A stretch of 64,000 nucleotides of DNA from Acinetobacter sp. NIPH 298 (GCF_000369505.1 NZ_KB850053.1:400943-464942); one strand, 5' to 3'. Shown: positions 35,102 through 45,189, counted from the stretch's first letter. Notes: generated by a model not told the origin, from the letters alone. Numbers and translations: made by a program.

Positions 35102-36172
35102 TTAGTTGCGCTCCTTTTTAAAGCGGTCAAATAAACCGATGACACCTTTCGGAAGGAATATCGTCACCACGATAAATAATGCGCCTAAGATCAATAACCA
35201 TGCTTCTGGTGCTGCGACGGTAAAATAAGTTTTGACCGCATTAATCAGACCTGCGCCCAAAATTGGGCCAATCAACGTACCGCGCCCGCCTGCCGCGACC
35301 CACACCGCCATTTCAATCGAATTGACAGGATTCATTTCACTTGGGTTAATGATGCCAACTTGCGGCACATACAGTGCGCCTGCGATGCCTGCAATCACCG
35401 CGGACAATACCCACGCTGAAAGCTTGTACCATAACGTGCGATAACCTAAATATTGCAAACGGTTTTCACTGTCACGAATCGCCCCAAGGACTCGACCATA
35501 AGGGCGGTTCATCAGTTGACGTAACCCGATAAAACACAACATCAAGACCAACGCTGTGGTAAAGCACAGTGTGGCGCGCATCGGTGCAGAGGTAATGTCA
35601 AAACCCAATAAGGTTTTAAAGCCTGTAAAACCGTTATTGCCACCGAAACCTGTTTCATTACGGAAGAACAGCAACGCTGCGGCAAACACCATCGCCTGAG
35701 TGATAATCGAGAAATACACCCCTTTGATTTTGGAACGAAAGGCAAAGAAACCAAAAATAAAGGCCACGATTCCTGGAACTAACACCACCAAAGCGATTGC
35801 CCACACAAAATAATCGGTTCCTGCCCAATACCACGGCAACTCCGTCCAACTGAGGAAACGCATAAAATCAGGCAACCCATCCCCTGCGGATTGGCGCATC
35901 AGATACATACCAAAGGCATATCCGCCCAAGGCAAAGTACAAACCATGCCCCAAGCTGAGAATCCCAGCGTAGCCCCATACCAAATCCAGTGCCAAAGCCA
36001 CCAAAGCCAAGCACATGATCTTGCCAATCAAGGTAATCCAGTAGGCAGATAGGTAAAATGCTGAATCAGGCGGTAACAGATGCAACCAAGGGAGTATCAA
36101 TAAAATCCCGAAACAAAAGCCAGTGGCGACTGCGCTATAGGGTTTATCTGCAAATAAAGAAGTGATTTTCAT
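35102..36172 (-). CDS. urtC: Urea ABC transporter permease UrtC
   Basis: A LivM-type membrane permease of 356 residues with about ten hydrophobic segments. Landmarks are LALDLVWGYAGILSLGHGLY, AFRSKIKGVYFSIITQA and GRVLGAIRDSENRLQYLGY. The start at 36172 follows GGAG by 7 nt and leaves 4 bp from the urtB stop; the longer frame to 36205 would overlap urtB. Confidence 0.94.
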   Translation of the reverse strand: MKITSLFADKPYSAVATGFCFGILLILPWLHLLPPDSAFYLSAYWITLIGKIMCLALVALALDLVWGYAGILSLGHGLYFALGGYAFGMYLMRQSAGDGLPDFMRFLSWTELPWYWAGTDYFVWAIALVVLVPGIVAFIFGFFAFRSKIKGVYFSIITQAMVFAAALLFFRNETGFGGNNGFTGFKTLLGFDITSAPMRATLCFTTALVLMLCFIGLRQLMNRPYGRVLGAIRDSENRLQYLGYRTLWYKLSAWVLSAVIAGIAGALYVPQVGIINPSEMNPVNSIEMAVWVAAGGRGTLIGPILGAGLINAVKTYFTVAAPEAWLLILGALFIVVTIFLPKGVIGLFDRFKKERN

Positions 36173-36176
36173 TGGC

Positions 36177-37811
36177 TTACTCCACAAAACGGCCTTTGAT
36201 GGCAAACAAACCTTGTGGACGTTTTTGGATAAACAAAATCACAAGTACCAGTAGAATAATTTTTGCCAATACAGCACCCATGCCGATTTCCAACATCGTG
36301 CCGCTAATGCCTAGACCGAGTGCTGCCAATACTGCGCCCCACACTTGTCCAACGCCACCAACCACCACCACGAGGAAAGCATCAATAATGTAGTTTTGTC
36401 CGAGATCAGGCCCAACATTGCCGACTTGTGCCAACGCACAGCCTGCCAATCCAGCCAAGCCAGAACCTAGTCCAAAAGCCATCATGTCAATCCGCGCTGA
36501 GCGAATGCCGACTGCACGTGCCATCTGACGGTTTTGCGTGACCGCACGAACGAATAAACCAAAACGCGTTTTATTGAGTAGGAAAATCAACAGCAATAAC
36601 ACTGCAACGGTAAACACAATAATCGCGATACGGTTATACGGCAGCATCAAGCTTGGCGTCAGTGCAATACCGCCACTGAGCCATGAAACATTGGAGACTT
36701 CGACATTTTGCGCACCAAAAAACATGCGAACCAATTGCATCAAAATCAAACTGACACCAAAAGTTGCCAGCAGCGTTTCAAGTTGGCGACCATATAAGGG
36801 ACGAATCACCGTGCGTTCAATCAACATGCCGATCAAAGCACTCACCAAAAATGCAGCAGGAATCGCAGCCAGTAAGTACCAATCGACCAATCCAGCAAAA
36901 TGGGTTTTAAAGAAACTTTGCACCACATAAGTGGTATAAGCGCCGATCATGATCAATTCCCCATGTGCCATATTGATCACGCCAAGCAATCCATAGGTAA
37001 TCGCAAGACCGAGCGCAGCCAACAATAAAATACTGGCGGTGCTCAATCCTGAAAACACATGTCCAGACCATTCACTGGCTTGTATTCTGGTTTTAATCTT
37101 GCTCTTGGCATCAACCAGCGCGGTATGTAGTTCTTGATTGTGAATAGGTTGCGCTAGACTTTGTTCCATCAATGCCAATACATCAGGGCGATTTGACGCA
37201 GCTAAGACATTAACCGCTGCAATTTTTCCAAACACATCAGAATCATTAAACTCTAATCGGGCTTTGAGCTGTGCTAATCTGGCTTTGACTTTATTATTCT
37301 GTTCAGTCAAATACAGTCGTTTGACCATCGCTAAATCGATTTCAGCGAGATTATTTTCCAAAATATCTACCGCAGCCAAACGTTGCGAGGCATCGTCAGA
37401 ATCAAGCTTGGCTTTTGCTTGCCCAAAATTGAGCGCTTTGCGTAAAGTATTGACCAAAGTAACTTGGGACAAATCGGCAGGCCAATCTTCCAATACCTGT
37501 TTGGCAGGATAACTCAACAAGAGCTCATCATTATGTAAAATGTAGGTCTGTCCTGCACGATCGGTATACAACTCATTTTGGTCAATATACGCAACTAACT
37601 GATCCAACTGTTCAATACTGGCTGGCCATTGATTTAGCATGGCGCGACGCGTGGCAAAATCTGCCTTCACAAAACTTTGAATCGCATCTTGAGTAGTTGT
37701 AGGCGTTACGATAGGAGATGTGGACGCCGAAGTACTTTGCTCCGCCCAAGCAAGACCACAAAAAAACTGTGCCATAACGCAGAGCAGTGCTAACACATAG
37801 TGTTTCGCCAT
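36177..37811 (-). CDS. urtB: Urea ABC transporter permease UrtB with N-terminal extension
   Basis: A LivH-type permease of 544 residues. The signal-like start MAKHYVLALLCVMAQFFCGL is followed by a periplasmic helical region of about 230 residues with HEAT-like repeats, usual for UrtB. The membrane part begins near SGLSTASILLLAALGLAITY and contains YGLLGVINMAHGELIMIGAY and TRFGLFVRAVTQNRQMARAV. GGGGAG lies before the ATG. A hairpin separates it from urtA. Confidence 0.94.
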   Translation of the reverse strand: MAKHYVLALLCVMAQFFCGLAWAEQSTSASTSPIVTPTTTQDAIQSFVKADFATRRAMLNQWPASIEQLDQLVAYIDQNELYTDRAGQTYILHNDELLLSYPAKQVLEDWPADLSQVTLVNTLRKALNFGQAKAKLDSDDASQRLAAVDILENNLAEIDLAMVKRLYLTEQNNKVKARLAQLKARLEFNDSDVFGKIAAVNVLAASNRPDVLALMEQSLAQPIHNQELHTALVDAKSKIKTRIQASEWSGHVFSGLSTASILLLAALGLAITYGLLGVINMAHGELIMIGAYTTYVVQSFFKTHFAGLVDWYLLAAIPAAFLVSALIGMLIERTVIRPLYGRQLETLLATFGVSLILMQLVRMFFGAQNVEVSNVSWLSGGIALTPSLMLPYNRIAIIVFTVAVLLLLIFLLNKTRFGLFVRAVTQNRQMARAVGIRSARIDMMAFGLGSGLAGLAGCALAQVGNVGPDLGQNYIIDAFLVVVVGGVGQVWGAVLAALGLGISGTMLEIGMGAVLAKIILLVLVILFIQKRPQGLFAIKGRFVE

Positions 37812-37865
37812 ATGACTCCCCTTTATTGAATCTATATTTGAATGGTTAAATCAAAAAATGAACAA

Positions 37866-37889
37866 AACCTGCCGCATCAACGGCAGGTT
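37866..37889 (-). terminator. Hairpin between urtA and urtB (leaky terminator or mRNA stabiliser)
   Basis: A perfect 9-bp stem, AACCTGCCG / CGGCAGGTT, with a 6-nt loop, 12 bp after the urtA stop, followed on the minus strand by a moderately T-rich tail. Binding-protein genes often have such hairpins, so that they are expressed above the permease genes. Confidence 0.65.
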
Positions 37890-37900
37890 CTAACAAGCTT

Positions 37901-39178
37901 TTATTTCGGAATGTATGGACTCCAAGGCTCTGCTGGAATGGTTTCAGGCGTTTTATGAACCACATCAAACTGGCCATCAGCACGAATTTGACCAATCATC
38001 ACAGGCTTGTGTAAATGGTGATTGCTGGCATCCATTTTGAGGGTATAACCCGATGGCGCAGCGAAGGTTTGACCTGCCATTGTCTCACGTACTTTATCTA
38101 CATCTGTCGTGCCTGCTTTCTCAACAGCTTGTTTCCACATATTGATGCCGACGTAGGTTGCTTCCATTGGGTCATTGGTGACCACTTTGTCCGCATTTGG
38201 CAATTTGTATTCCACCGCGAATTGTTTGAATTTATTCACGAATTCAGTATTTTTTGGATTTTTAATCGACATGAAATAGTTCCATGCCGCCAAATGCCCC
38301 ACCAATGGTTTAGTATCGATCCCACGCAACTCTTCCTCACCAACAGAGAATGCCATCACTGGAAGCTCTGAGGCTTTAATCCCTTGGTTGCCTAACTCAC
38401 GATAGAAAGGCACGTTTGAGTCACCATTGATGGTGGAGATCACCGCGGTTTTCTTACCGGCTGAGAATTTTTTAATGTTGGAAACAATGGTTTGATAATT
38501 ACTATGACCAAATGGAGTGTACTCTTCCATGATGTCGGCATCAGCAATGCCTTTCGAATTCAAAAACGCGCGTAAAATCTTATTGGTGGTGCGTGGATAG
38601 ACATAATCCGTGCCGAGTAAGACAAAGCGTTCAGCTTTACCCCCCTCATCACTCATTAAATATTCCACCGCAGGAATCGCTTGCTGGTTCGGGGCTGCCC
38701 CAGTGTAGAAAATATTCTTAGATTGTTCCTGACCTTCATATTGCACAGGGTAGAACATTAAACCATTCAATTCTTCCACCACAGGGAGAACAGATTTACG
38801 TGATACCGATGTCCAACTCCCAAAAATCACCGCGACCTTGTCTTGGGTAATTAACTGACGTGCACGCTCCGCAAATAATGGCCAATCCGATGCAGGATCG
38901 ACCACCACAGGCTCTAACTTTTTACCAAGTACCCCACCATTGGCATTGATTTCATTAATGGTCATCAATGCCGTATCTTTCAGCGAAGTTTCAGAAATCG
39001 CCATCGTGCCCGAAAGGGAATGTAAAATTCCGACTTTAATGGTTTCACCATCGGCTGGTGCAGCTTTGGTTTCTGTTTTTGTTTGTTCAGATGTTTCAGC
39101 AGGCTTAGAACAACCCACTAGCCCCATACCCATCATGGCAGCCATAAGCATAGAAATCGGCATTAATTTTTGTTGCAT
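37901..39178 (-). CDS. urtA: Urea ABC transporter substrate-binding lipoprotein UrtA
   Basis: Binds urea in the periplasm and delivers it to UrtBC. The start at 39178 follows GGAG and gives a lipoprotein signal with lipobox LVGC, Cys at residue 23. The mature part is a type I periplasmic-binding protein of Leu/Ile/Val type: TIKVGILHSLSGTMAISETS, EPVVVDPASDWPLFAERARQ, AVIFGSWTSVSRKSVLPVVE, LFYPVQYEGQEQSKN, and IGQIRADGQFDVVHKTPETI near the end. Length is 425 residues. Head of the urt operon. Confidence 0.95.
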   Translation of the reverse strand: MQQKLMPISMLMAAMMGMGLVGCSKPAETSEQTKTETKAAPADGETIKVGILHSLSGTMAISETSLKDTALMTINEINANGGVLGKKLEPVVVDPASDWPLFAERARQLITQDKVAVIFGSWTSVSRKSVLPVVEELNGLMFYPVQYEGQEQSKNIFYTGAAPNQQAIPAVEYLMSDEGGKAERFVLLGTDYVYPRTTNKILRAFLNSKGIADADIMEEYTPFGHSNYQTIVSNIKKFSAGKKTAVISTINGDSNVPFYRELGNQGIKASELPVMAFSVGEEELRGIDTKPLVGHLAAWNYFMSIKNPKNTEFVNKFKQFAVEYKLPNADKVVTNDPMEATYVGINMWKQAVEKAGTTDVDKVRETMAGQTFAAPSGYTLKMDASNHHLHKPVMIGQIRADGQFDVVHKTPETIPAEPWSPYIPK

Positions 39179-39225
39179 CTTTTTTCTCCACATTTAGTGT
39201 GTTGTGATGTTGACTAAGTGGAGTT

Positions 39226-39243
39226 ATTCAATTTTTATGCCAA
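39226..39243 (-). promoter_or_regulatory. Possible sigma-54 promoter of urtA
   Basis: The minus strand reads TTGGCATAAAAATTGAAT. GG and GA are 10 bp apart, the spacing of -24/-12 promoters, but the -12 element is GA, not GC. It lies about 50 bp before the urtA start. Nitrogen-regulated urea uptake would fit. A sigma-70 reading (TTGAGC, 16 bp, TATAAA) just upstream is an alternative. Confidence 0.3.
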
Positions 39244-39302
39244 CAAGTTAATTTATTGTTTTATATAAATATTAATTAAAAGCTCAAGAGAAAAATCCAA
39301 TC

Positions 39303-39324
39303 TTGTATACAACATTGCATACAA
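39303..39324. promoter_or_regulatory. Tandem GntR-like operator upstream of urtA
   Basis: TTGTATACAA (39303-39312) is a perfect palindrome; TTGCATACAA (39315-39324) is a near copy 12 bp further on. TTGTATACAA is the type of site bound by FadR-group GntR repressors. No GntR gene lies in the window. Confidence 0.45.
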
Positions 39325-39465
39325 AAAATACATCGTGAACTAAAATGATGCATTTTTACGCAGTAGAAAAACTGTGATGATTTATGTCAACAATTAAAGT
39401 AAAAATCTATAATTAAAAAGCACAACATAAATTTATAATTGATCAATCTTAGAATCATTATTTTG

Positions 39466-40824
39466 TTAGCGAATCCATACAAAACCCCTATATTTAAAGC
39501 ATAAAAAACAAAGTATTACTGCTAAGCTATAAGAGCTAACCAAAGCAAACCAAAACCCATATATCCCGAGGGGTGCAATCGAAAAAACACCCCAACTCAT
39601 CCCCCAATATGCCAATAGCTGCCCGCCACACAAGCCAAATAGCAATAATGAACCACAATAAATGAAGCTTGGTACAATCGTGATTCCCCAACAGCGTAAA
39701 ACGGTCGCGAAAATACCTAACATTGCATCAGCAAGGTGAAAGAGTATGCCTAATATAAAGAGTGAAGTTGTAATCTGTATAACGGCTTGTTCTTGTGTAA
39801 AAAGTGCGATCAGTTGATCTCTAAAAATAAATAATAAGGTGCACAGAATCACGGCCAGAATAAAAATAAGTTGAAATGCTTTTTTTGACCAAAGCAACGC
39901 AATTTGTTTCTGATTTGCGCCGATTTTTTCCGACAACATGATGCTAAATGTGATAGAGAATGCAGCTGGTAGGATGTACAACATAGAACATATACTTGCG
40001 ATCACCTGATGAGAGGCAATCGCAACAGTCCCTAGTGGTAAAGCCAAGATTGAGATTGCCATGAAAGCAATTACATCTATCACAATCATCATCGCTGTTG
40101 GTATACCGATCCGAAGTAAGCGAAACAACAGCTCCAAATTCAGTGAAATCGCTTTTAAATCGAAATTAAAAACAGCTTTTCGCCGCATATAGCCATACAA
40201 TAATATCAACATGATGCTATCCCCGATTAGGGTTGAGAGCACCGCGCCATATACGCCCAATGGCGGTAGTTCAAAGATATTCAAACCATTAATTAAACCG
40301 TAGGACAATGGTATTTTCACGACCAAGAAGATACATCCGATATACGTCACGACTACTGGCCGATCTAATATCTGTACCTGTATTGTCAATATACGAATAA
40401 ACAAACGGATCAAAAGATCCAATGAAAAAATCATAAGACAATTATTCGCCAACACTTGTACCATCTCAGATGCTTCAAAAAAGGCGAATAAGAAACCAGC
40501 ATTATTGATTAAAATAACGGCAAAAAGACCAAAGACTAGAACAATTAAAACGGCTTGCCCCACAACCCTATTCTTTATTTGTTGGGTTAGACCTCGACCA
40601 TTTTCTTCTGCAAGAATTTGAAACAGGCCTTGTAACAAGCCATAACCCACTACAAAAACAATCATATAAACTGAAAGCGCAACTGACAAAGCTGTTAAAT
40701 GCACATGGCTATAATGCGATATAAATGCTGTATCAATTACACTACTCAAAATGAAAATGGTATTACTTAACAGGATGGGGAAAAAAATACTTAAAAACCT
40801 ATTCATTTTATTTTTTGCCAGCAT
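39466..40824 (-). CDS. MATE-family efflux protein
   Basis: A 452-residue membrane protein with about twelve hydrophobic segments in two related halves. It has FFPILLSNTIFILSSVIDTA and a SHYSHVHLTALSVA segment early, and RIGIPTAMMIVIDVIAFMAI at the start of the second half, typical of NorM/DinF-like MATE proteins. The start used is ATG 40824; a later ATG at 40806 is possible. It is more AT-rich than the second MATE gene at 57417 and only distantly similar by eye. Substrate unknown. Confidence 0.87.
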   Translation of the reverse strand: MLAKNKMNRFLSIFFPILLSNTIFILSSVIDTAFISHYSHVHLTALSVALSVYMIVFVVGYGLLQGLFQILAEENGRGLTQQIKNRVVGQAVLIVLVFGLFAVILINNAGFLFAFFEASEMVQVLANNCLMIFSLDLLIRLFIRILTIQVQILDRPVVVTYIGCIFLVVKIPLSYGLINGLNIFELPPLGVYGAVLSTLIGDSIMLILLYGYMRRKAVFNFDLKAISLNLELLFRLLRIGIPTAMMIVIDVIAFMAISILALPLGTVAIASHQVIASICSMLYILPAAFSITFSIMLSEKIGANQKQIALLWSKKAFQLIFILAVILCTLLFIFRDQLIALFTQEQAVIQITTSLFILGILFHLADAMLGIFATVLRCWGITIVPSFIYCGSLLLFGLCGGQLLAYWGMSWGVFSIAPLGIYGFWFALVSSYSLAVILCFLCFKYRGFVWIR

Positions 40825-41000
40825 CAATTAAATGTTTAATCTCTTTAAAATTATTCCTCTGCCTATGTGATGACATTAAGTTGTTAGTTTTAACTTATTG
40901 ATTTAGGTTTTGGATATATTTTTACCAATCGATAAAAAGCAAATAACATACCAGTTTTATATTTATTATTAATAATTCAAATATTTTTTGAGATAATCTA

Positions 41001-41026
41001 AAAAAAAGCCCAGATCAAACTGGGCT
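41001..41026 (-). terminator. Terminator after parE
   Basis: AGCCCAG / CTGGGCT with a 6-nt loop, ending on the minus strand in T7-8, 21 bp past the parE stop. Confidence 0.87.
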
Positions 41027-41046
41027 ATTCAAAAAATAAGTTCAAA

Positions 41047-42930
41047 TCAAACCACAATATCAGCCAAATTACCCTTTTGCTCTAACCAATGCTTACGATC
41101 AGCCGAACGTTTTTTGGCAAGTAATTTATCCAACAAACTTGCAGTGAAATGAGCATCATCCAAATCTAACTGTACTAAACGACGCGTATTGGGATCCATC
41201 GTGGTTTCACGAAGCTGGCTTGCGTTCATCTCACCCAGTCCTTTAAATCGGGTAATTTGTGGGTTTTTATTGCCCTTCACTTTCTTTAAGATCGCTTCAA
41301 GCTCCTCATCATCAAGGGCATAATGCACATCTTTGCCAACATCAATACGATATAGAGGTGGCATCGCAACAAACAAATGACCTTCTTCCACCAAGGTTGG
41401 AAAATGTTTGACAAATAAAGCACACAATAAGGTCGCAATATGCAAACCATCCGAGTCGGCATCGGCAAGAATACAGACTTTGCCATAGCGGAGTTCCGAT
41501 AGATCATCACTGCCTGGATCAACCCCTATTGCAATGGCAATATCATGTACTTCCTGCGAGGCTAATACCTCATCCGAAGACACCTCCCACGTATTTAAGA
41601 TTTTTCCGCGAATCGGCATAATTGCTTGAAAGTTTTTATCCCGAGCTTGTTTGGCACTTCCACCTGCGGAATCCCCTTCGACAATAAACAATTCACTGTC
41701 TTCACGGGTCAACCCGACACAATCTGCTAATTTTCCGGGTAATGCAGGACCCGCAACAATCTTCTTACGCTCAACCTTTTTCGCAGCTTTTAAACGACGG
41801 CCAGCTTTTGCAATCGCCATCTCGGCCAGTTGCGTTGCAATCTCAGCATGTTGATTGAGCCATAGAGCAAAGGCATCTTTCACAATATTCAACACAATAT
41901 TGGATGCTTCACGACTAGATAAACGTTCTTTGGTCTGTCCTGAAAACTGAGGCTCTTGGAATTTCAACGATAAAATGAAATTCACCCCATCCCACACATC
42001 TTCAGCAGAGAGTTTCACATTGCGCGGCAGTAAATTACGTAACTCACAAAACTCACGCAACGCCTCTGTGACACCTGAACGTAAACCATTAACATGTGTT
42101 CCGCCTTGCGCGGTTGGAATCAGGTTGACATAGCTTTCCTGAATTTGCTCGCCACCCTCCACATTCCAGCAAATCGCAAGCTCGCATGCTGCGCGGTCTG
42201 CTTTTCCACTACTGACAAATGCTGGATCAGGTAAAATCTCACGATCTTGCAACTCATCCATCAAATAGTCGACTAAACCATTTTCAAACTGCCATTCGAT
42301 CCGTTCGTTATTAATCTTATCGTCGTAAATGATTTTTAAGCCTGCGGCTAGAACTGCTTTGGCTTTTAAATTATGTTTTAAGGCTTTTAATGCAAACTTC
42401 GGACTATCAAAATATTTTGCTTCGGGCCAAAAACGCACGGTTGTTCCTGTGGCACGCTTTGCCACCTTGCCCTCTAATACAGATAACGGTGCAACAGGTT
42501 CACCCTGCTCAAACGCCATTTGATATAAATTTCCGTGGCGTTGTACTGCAACCTCAACCCGTGTAGACAACGCATTGACTACCGAAATCCCAACCCCATG
42601 CAAACCGCCTGAAAATTGATAATTATCAGTACTAAACTTACCGCCTGCATGCAGCTTGGTTAAAATAATTTCGATACCACTTTGACCATATTCAGGATGA
42701 ATATCGACGGGCATACCTCGTCCATTATCCTCGACAGACAACGATCCATCTTCATAAACCGTGACATAGACTTGGTTGGCATGTCCTGCAAGCGCTTCAT
42801 CGACAGCATTATCAATCACCTCTTGAGCCAAATGGTTCGGTCGTGTGGTGTCGGTATACATGCCTGGACGACGACGCACAGGATCTAAACCAGAAAGAAC
42901 TTCAAGAGATTGTGCTGTATATTGTGTCAC
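41047..42930 (-). CDS. parE: DNA topoisomerase IV subunit B
   Basis: ATPase subunit that decatenates chromosomes together with ParC. The GHKL ATP site includes EVIDNAVDEALAGHA, VEDNGRGMPVDIHPE and GGLHGVGISVVNALS. The TOPRIM domain has IVEGDSAGGSAKQARDKNFQ and ILADADSDGLHIATL. At 627 residues and lacking the GyrB insertion, it is ParE rather than GyrB. The start is GTG at 42930. It follows yqiA by 14 bp, as in E. coli. Confidence 0.96.
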   Translation of the reverse strand: MTQYTAQSLEVLSGLDPVRRRPGMYTDTTRPNHLAQEVIDNAVDEALAGHANQVYVTVYEDGSLSVEDNGRGMPVDIHPEYGQSGIEIILTKLHAGGKFSTDNYQFSGGLHGVGISVVNALSTRVEVAVQRHGNLYQMAFEQGEPVAPLSVLEGKVAKRATGTTVRFWPEAKYFDSPKFALKALKHNLKAKAVLAAGLKIIYDDKINNERIEWQFENGLVDYLMDELQDREILPDPAFVSSGKADRAACELAICWNVEGGEQIQESYVNLIPTAQGGTHVNGLRSGVTEALREFCELRNLLPRNVKLSAEDVWDGVNFILSLKFQEPQFSGQTKERLSSREASNIVLNIVKDAFALWLNQHAEIATQLAEMAIAKAGRRLKAAKKVERKKIVAGPALPGKLADCVGLTREDSELFIVEGDSAGGSAKQARDKNFQAIMPIRGKILNTWEVSSDEVLASQEVHDIAIAIGVDPGSDDLSELRYGKVCILADADSDGLHIATLLCALFVKHFPTLVEEGHLFVAMPPLYRIDVGKDVHYALDDEELEAILKKVKGNKNPQITRFKGLGEMNASQLRETTMDPNTRRLVQLDLDDAHFTASLLDKLLAKKRSADRKHWLEQKGNLADIVV

Positions 42931-42944
42931 TTGGTCTGACTTCC

Positions 42945-43535
42945 TTATTGAATCGCTGCCGATAAAAATTCGATGACTAACGCTAATTTTTCTTCAAAAT
43001 CATCCATCGCATGATTACCACCCTGATCAGTGAGAATCAAAGAGGACGGATGTGCCGCACTATAATAACGTTGTGCCTGATGATAATCCAAGACTTCATC
43101 GCCTTGTTGCAATAGCACTAAAATTTTATCGGCATTTTTTAGCTCTACTTCAGCAATCGACTGTAATTGTTGCAAGTGTTCAGCATTAAGTGTCCATGAC
43201 TCGGTGATTTTGAGTGGGATTTGATCAATCCCGAATAGCGTTTGAAATAGCTGCCATGGTTGCATAGCTGGATTGATCAATACAGCAGGACACGCATACT
43301 TGGCGACAAAATACGTCGCATAAAACCCACCTAAACTGCTACCGACCAAAACCACTTGCTCTTTGGGTTGAGATTCAATCAGTTGAGAAACCTGCTGAAT
43401 GACTTGCTCAGGAGACTGGTTCAAATCTGGCAAATGCACCTGAATAGAATCATACTTTGCACAGTATTGTCTCAATTGTTGCCCCTTTTTTGACATCGGG
43501 CCACTACGAAAACCATGTAAATAGATAATTTGCAT
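42945..43535 (-). CDS. yqiA: YqiA-type esterase
   Basis: A small alpha/beta hydrolase of 196 residues: MQIIYLHGFRSGPMSKKGQQ, the nucleophile in VLVGSSLGGFYATYFV (GSSLGG), LINPAMQPW, the acid in GDEVLDY, and His in QGGNHAMDDFE. These match E. coli YqiA, which also precedes parE. ATG at 43535 is preferred over the upstream TTG and GTG because it fits the family start. The physiological substrate is unknown. Confidence 0.88.
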   Translation of the reverse strand: MQIIYLHGFRSGPMSKKGQQLRQYCAKYDSIQVHLPDLNQSPEQVIQQVSQLIESQPKEQVVLVGSSLGGFYATYFVAKYACPAVLINPAMQPWQLFQTLFGIDQIPLKITESWTLNAEHLQQLQSIAEVELKNADKILVLLQQGDEVLDYHQAQRYYSAAHPSSLILTDQGGNHAMDDFEEKLALVIEFLSAAIQ

Positions 43536-43797
43536 ATGCACCAAATTAGACAGCAGCTTGACAGATAGTGAAATAAATCACATTATTAATCATAATTGAT
43601 AAACAAATAACAATATAATTTGCATATAACCCTGAAATTGTCCGACACAAAAACCGATACTATGCACCGTTCATCAGTATTCTAAAAAAATTACGGATGA
43701 AACAGCAAAATATATAAGCGTTTGTTGTAGTTTATCTAAACAGTATTAGGTTCATAAATTCAACCCTTCGGTATATATCAAGGATGAGGAAATCAAT

Positions 43798-45144
43798 ATG
43801 CCAAGTTTAACACCTCTGCATGAAACCTACTGTAAGTGGGACAGTACCCCTCCCAGTCAGGCAGATGCTTTGGAAGGTTTGGCACAACTCGTCAGTACCA
43901 GCTTAAGTGGCGTACACGAATTGATGCAATTGGTACAAACTGAAGTGTTACGGACAACGCTCGGTTTAAGTGCACAAAAAGCCAAAAAATTACAAACGCA
44001 CCCACAACTACAGAAATTCTATCAATTCTCTTATGTCGCCATCCAAAAGTATGGTCGTAGTTTTCTTGCACCAAACTTGCGCAAAGTAATTGAAAAATTT
44101 CCTGCTTTACATGATAAACCGCTCACTCCCACTTTACATTTTGCGGTGGGTGTACTGAATGGGATCTTTGGTGATTTTTTCTTGAGGCAACATAATCCAA
44201 TGGCTTTGCCGATGGTGCTTTATGATCACTATGGATCTTTACAACAAGGTGAACTCACAGGTCGAGTGGTGATTTTAGCGCATGGTTTATGCATGAACCA
44301 TTTGACGTGGTCGAATAATCGTTTTGGTGGTATTGGTGAGCGTTTACTGGCTCAACGCGATAACAACACCATGTTGTATCTTAACTACAATACTGGGCGA
44401 CGAATTTCCGCTAATGGACGTAGTTTTGCCAGTGTACTTGAAGATTTGATCCAACGTAATCCACGTATTACCAGTATTGACTTGATTGGGCATAGTATGG
44501 GGGGATTGGTTTCTCGTAGTGCATTGTTCTATGGAAAACAAGATCTCTGTCAATGGGTACACATGGTTGAAAACTTGGTCTGTATCGGTTCTCCACATCA
44601 TGGTGCAGCACTGGAACGTTTTGGTTTTATTTTACAAGACAAGATTGGGGCATTCCCGTTTATTAGTCTTATTGGCCAATTGGTCAATATTCGCAGTAAC
44701 GGTATTTTAGATCTGCGTCATGGTAGTGTTCGTGATGATGATTGGGAACATAATGATGCACGTATTGGTTTTGCAGATGACAATCGCAAACCAGCACCTT
44801 TACCCTCACATATCAACACCTTCTTAATTGCAGGGACTTTAGAGTTTGAGAAATTACGGACTAAAGCGCTCACTGTGATCGGTGATTATTTGGTCAGTGT
44901 AAAGAGTGCGTTAGGTGAACACCCAAATCCTCGTTTTCAACTTAAATTGCCCGATACACATAAAGCGGTGTTCTATGGTTTGAATCATTTTGAGATTCAA
45001 TACCATTCAAGTGTAGCTGAACAAATTACGCGTTGGCTCTATCCTGATGTCAGTGATAAAGTTGAACAAGGTGTCCAAACGCATCTGATTAATGTACCAA
45101 ATAACTATACCTTTGATGATTTAGAAGGAATTGTTGAGACTTAA
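43798..45144 (+). CDS. Lipase-like alpha/beta hydrolase
   Basis: A 448-residue protein. A helical N-terminal region (about 120 residues) precedes a hydrolase domain with the oxyanion segment VILAHGLCMNHLTWSNN, the nucleophile elbow IDLIGHSMGGLVSR (GHSMGG), NLVCIGSPHHGAALERFG, and a late His in FYGLNHFEIQYH. No signal peptide is seen, so it is cytoplasmic or peripheral. It resembles triacylglycerol-lipase/PGAP1-like proteins. The preceding 250 bp show no strong regulatory motif. Confidence 0.86.
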   Translation: MPSLTPLHETYCKWDSTPPSQADALEGLAQLVSTSLSGVHELMQLVQTEVLRTTLGLSAQKAKKLQTHPQLQKFYQFSYVAIQKYGRSFLAPNLRKVIEKFPALHDKPLTPTLHFAVGVLNGIFGDFFLRQHNPMALPMVLYDHYGSLQQGELTGRVVILAHGLCMNHLTWSNNRFGGIGERLLAQRDNNTMLYLNYNTGRRISANGRSFASVLEDLIQRNPRITSIDLIGHSMGGLVSRSALFYGKQDLCQWVHMVENLVCIGSPHHGAALERFGFILQDKIGAFPFISLIGQLVNIRSNGILDLRHGSVRDDDWEHNDARIGFADDNRKPAPLPSHINTFLIAGTLEFEKLRTKALTVIGDYLVSVKSALGEHPNPRFQLKLPDTHKAVFYGLNHFEIQYHSSVAEQITRWLYPDVSDKVEQGVQTHLINVPNNYTFDDLEGIVET

Positions 45145-45147
45145 ATG

Positions 45148-45189
45148 AAAATGATCGGCTATTATTTTATTAGTTGTCGATCATTTTTT
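45148..45189 (+). terminator. Terminator after the lipase-like gene
   Basis: AAAATGATCG / CGATCATTTT with a 20-nt loop and a T6 end, right after the stop. Confidence 0.7.
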
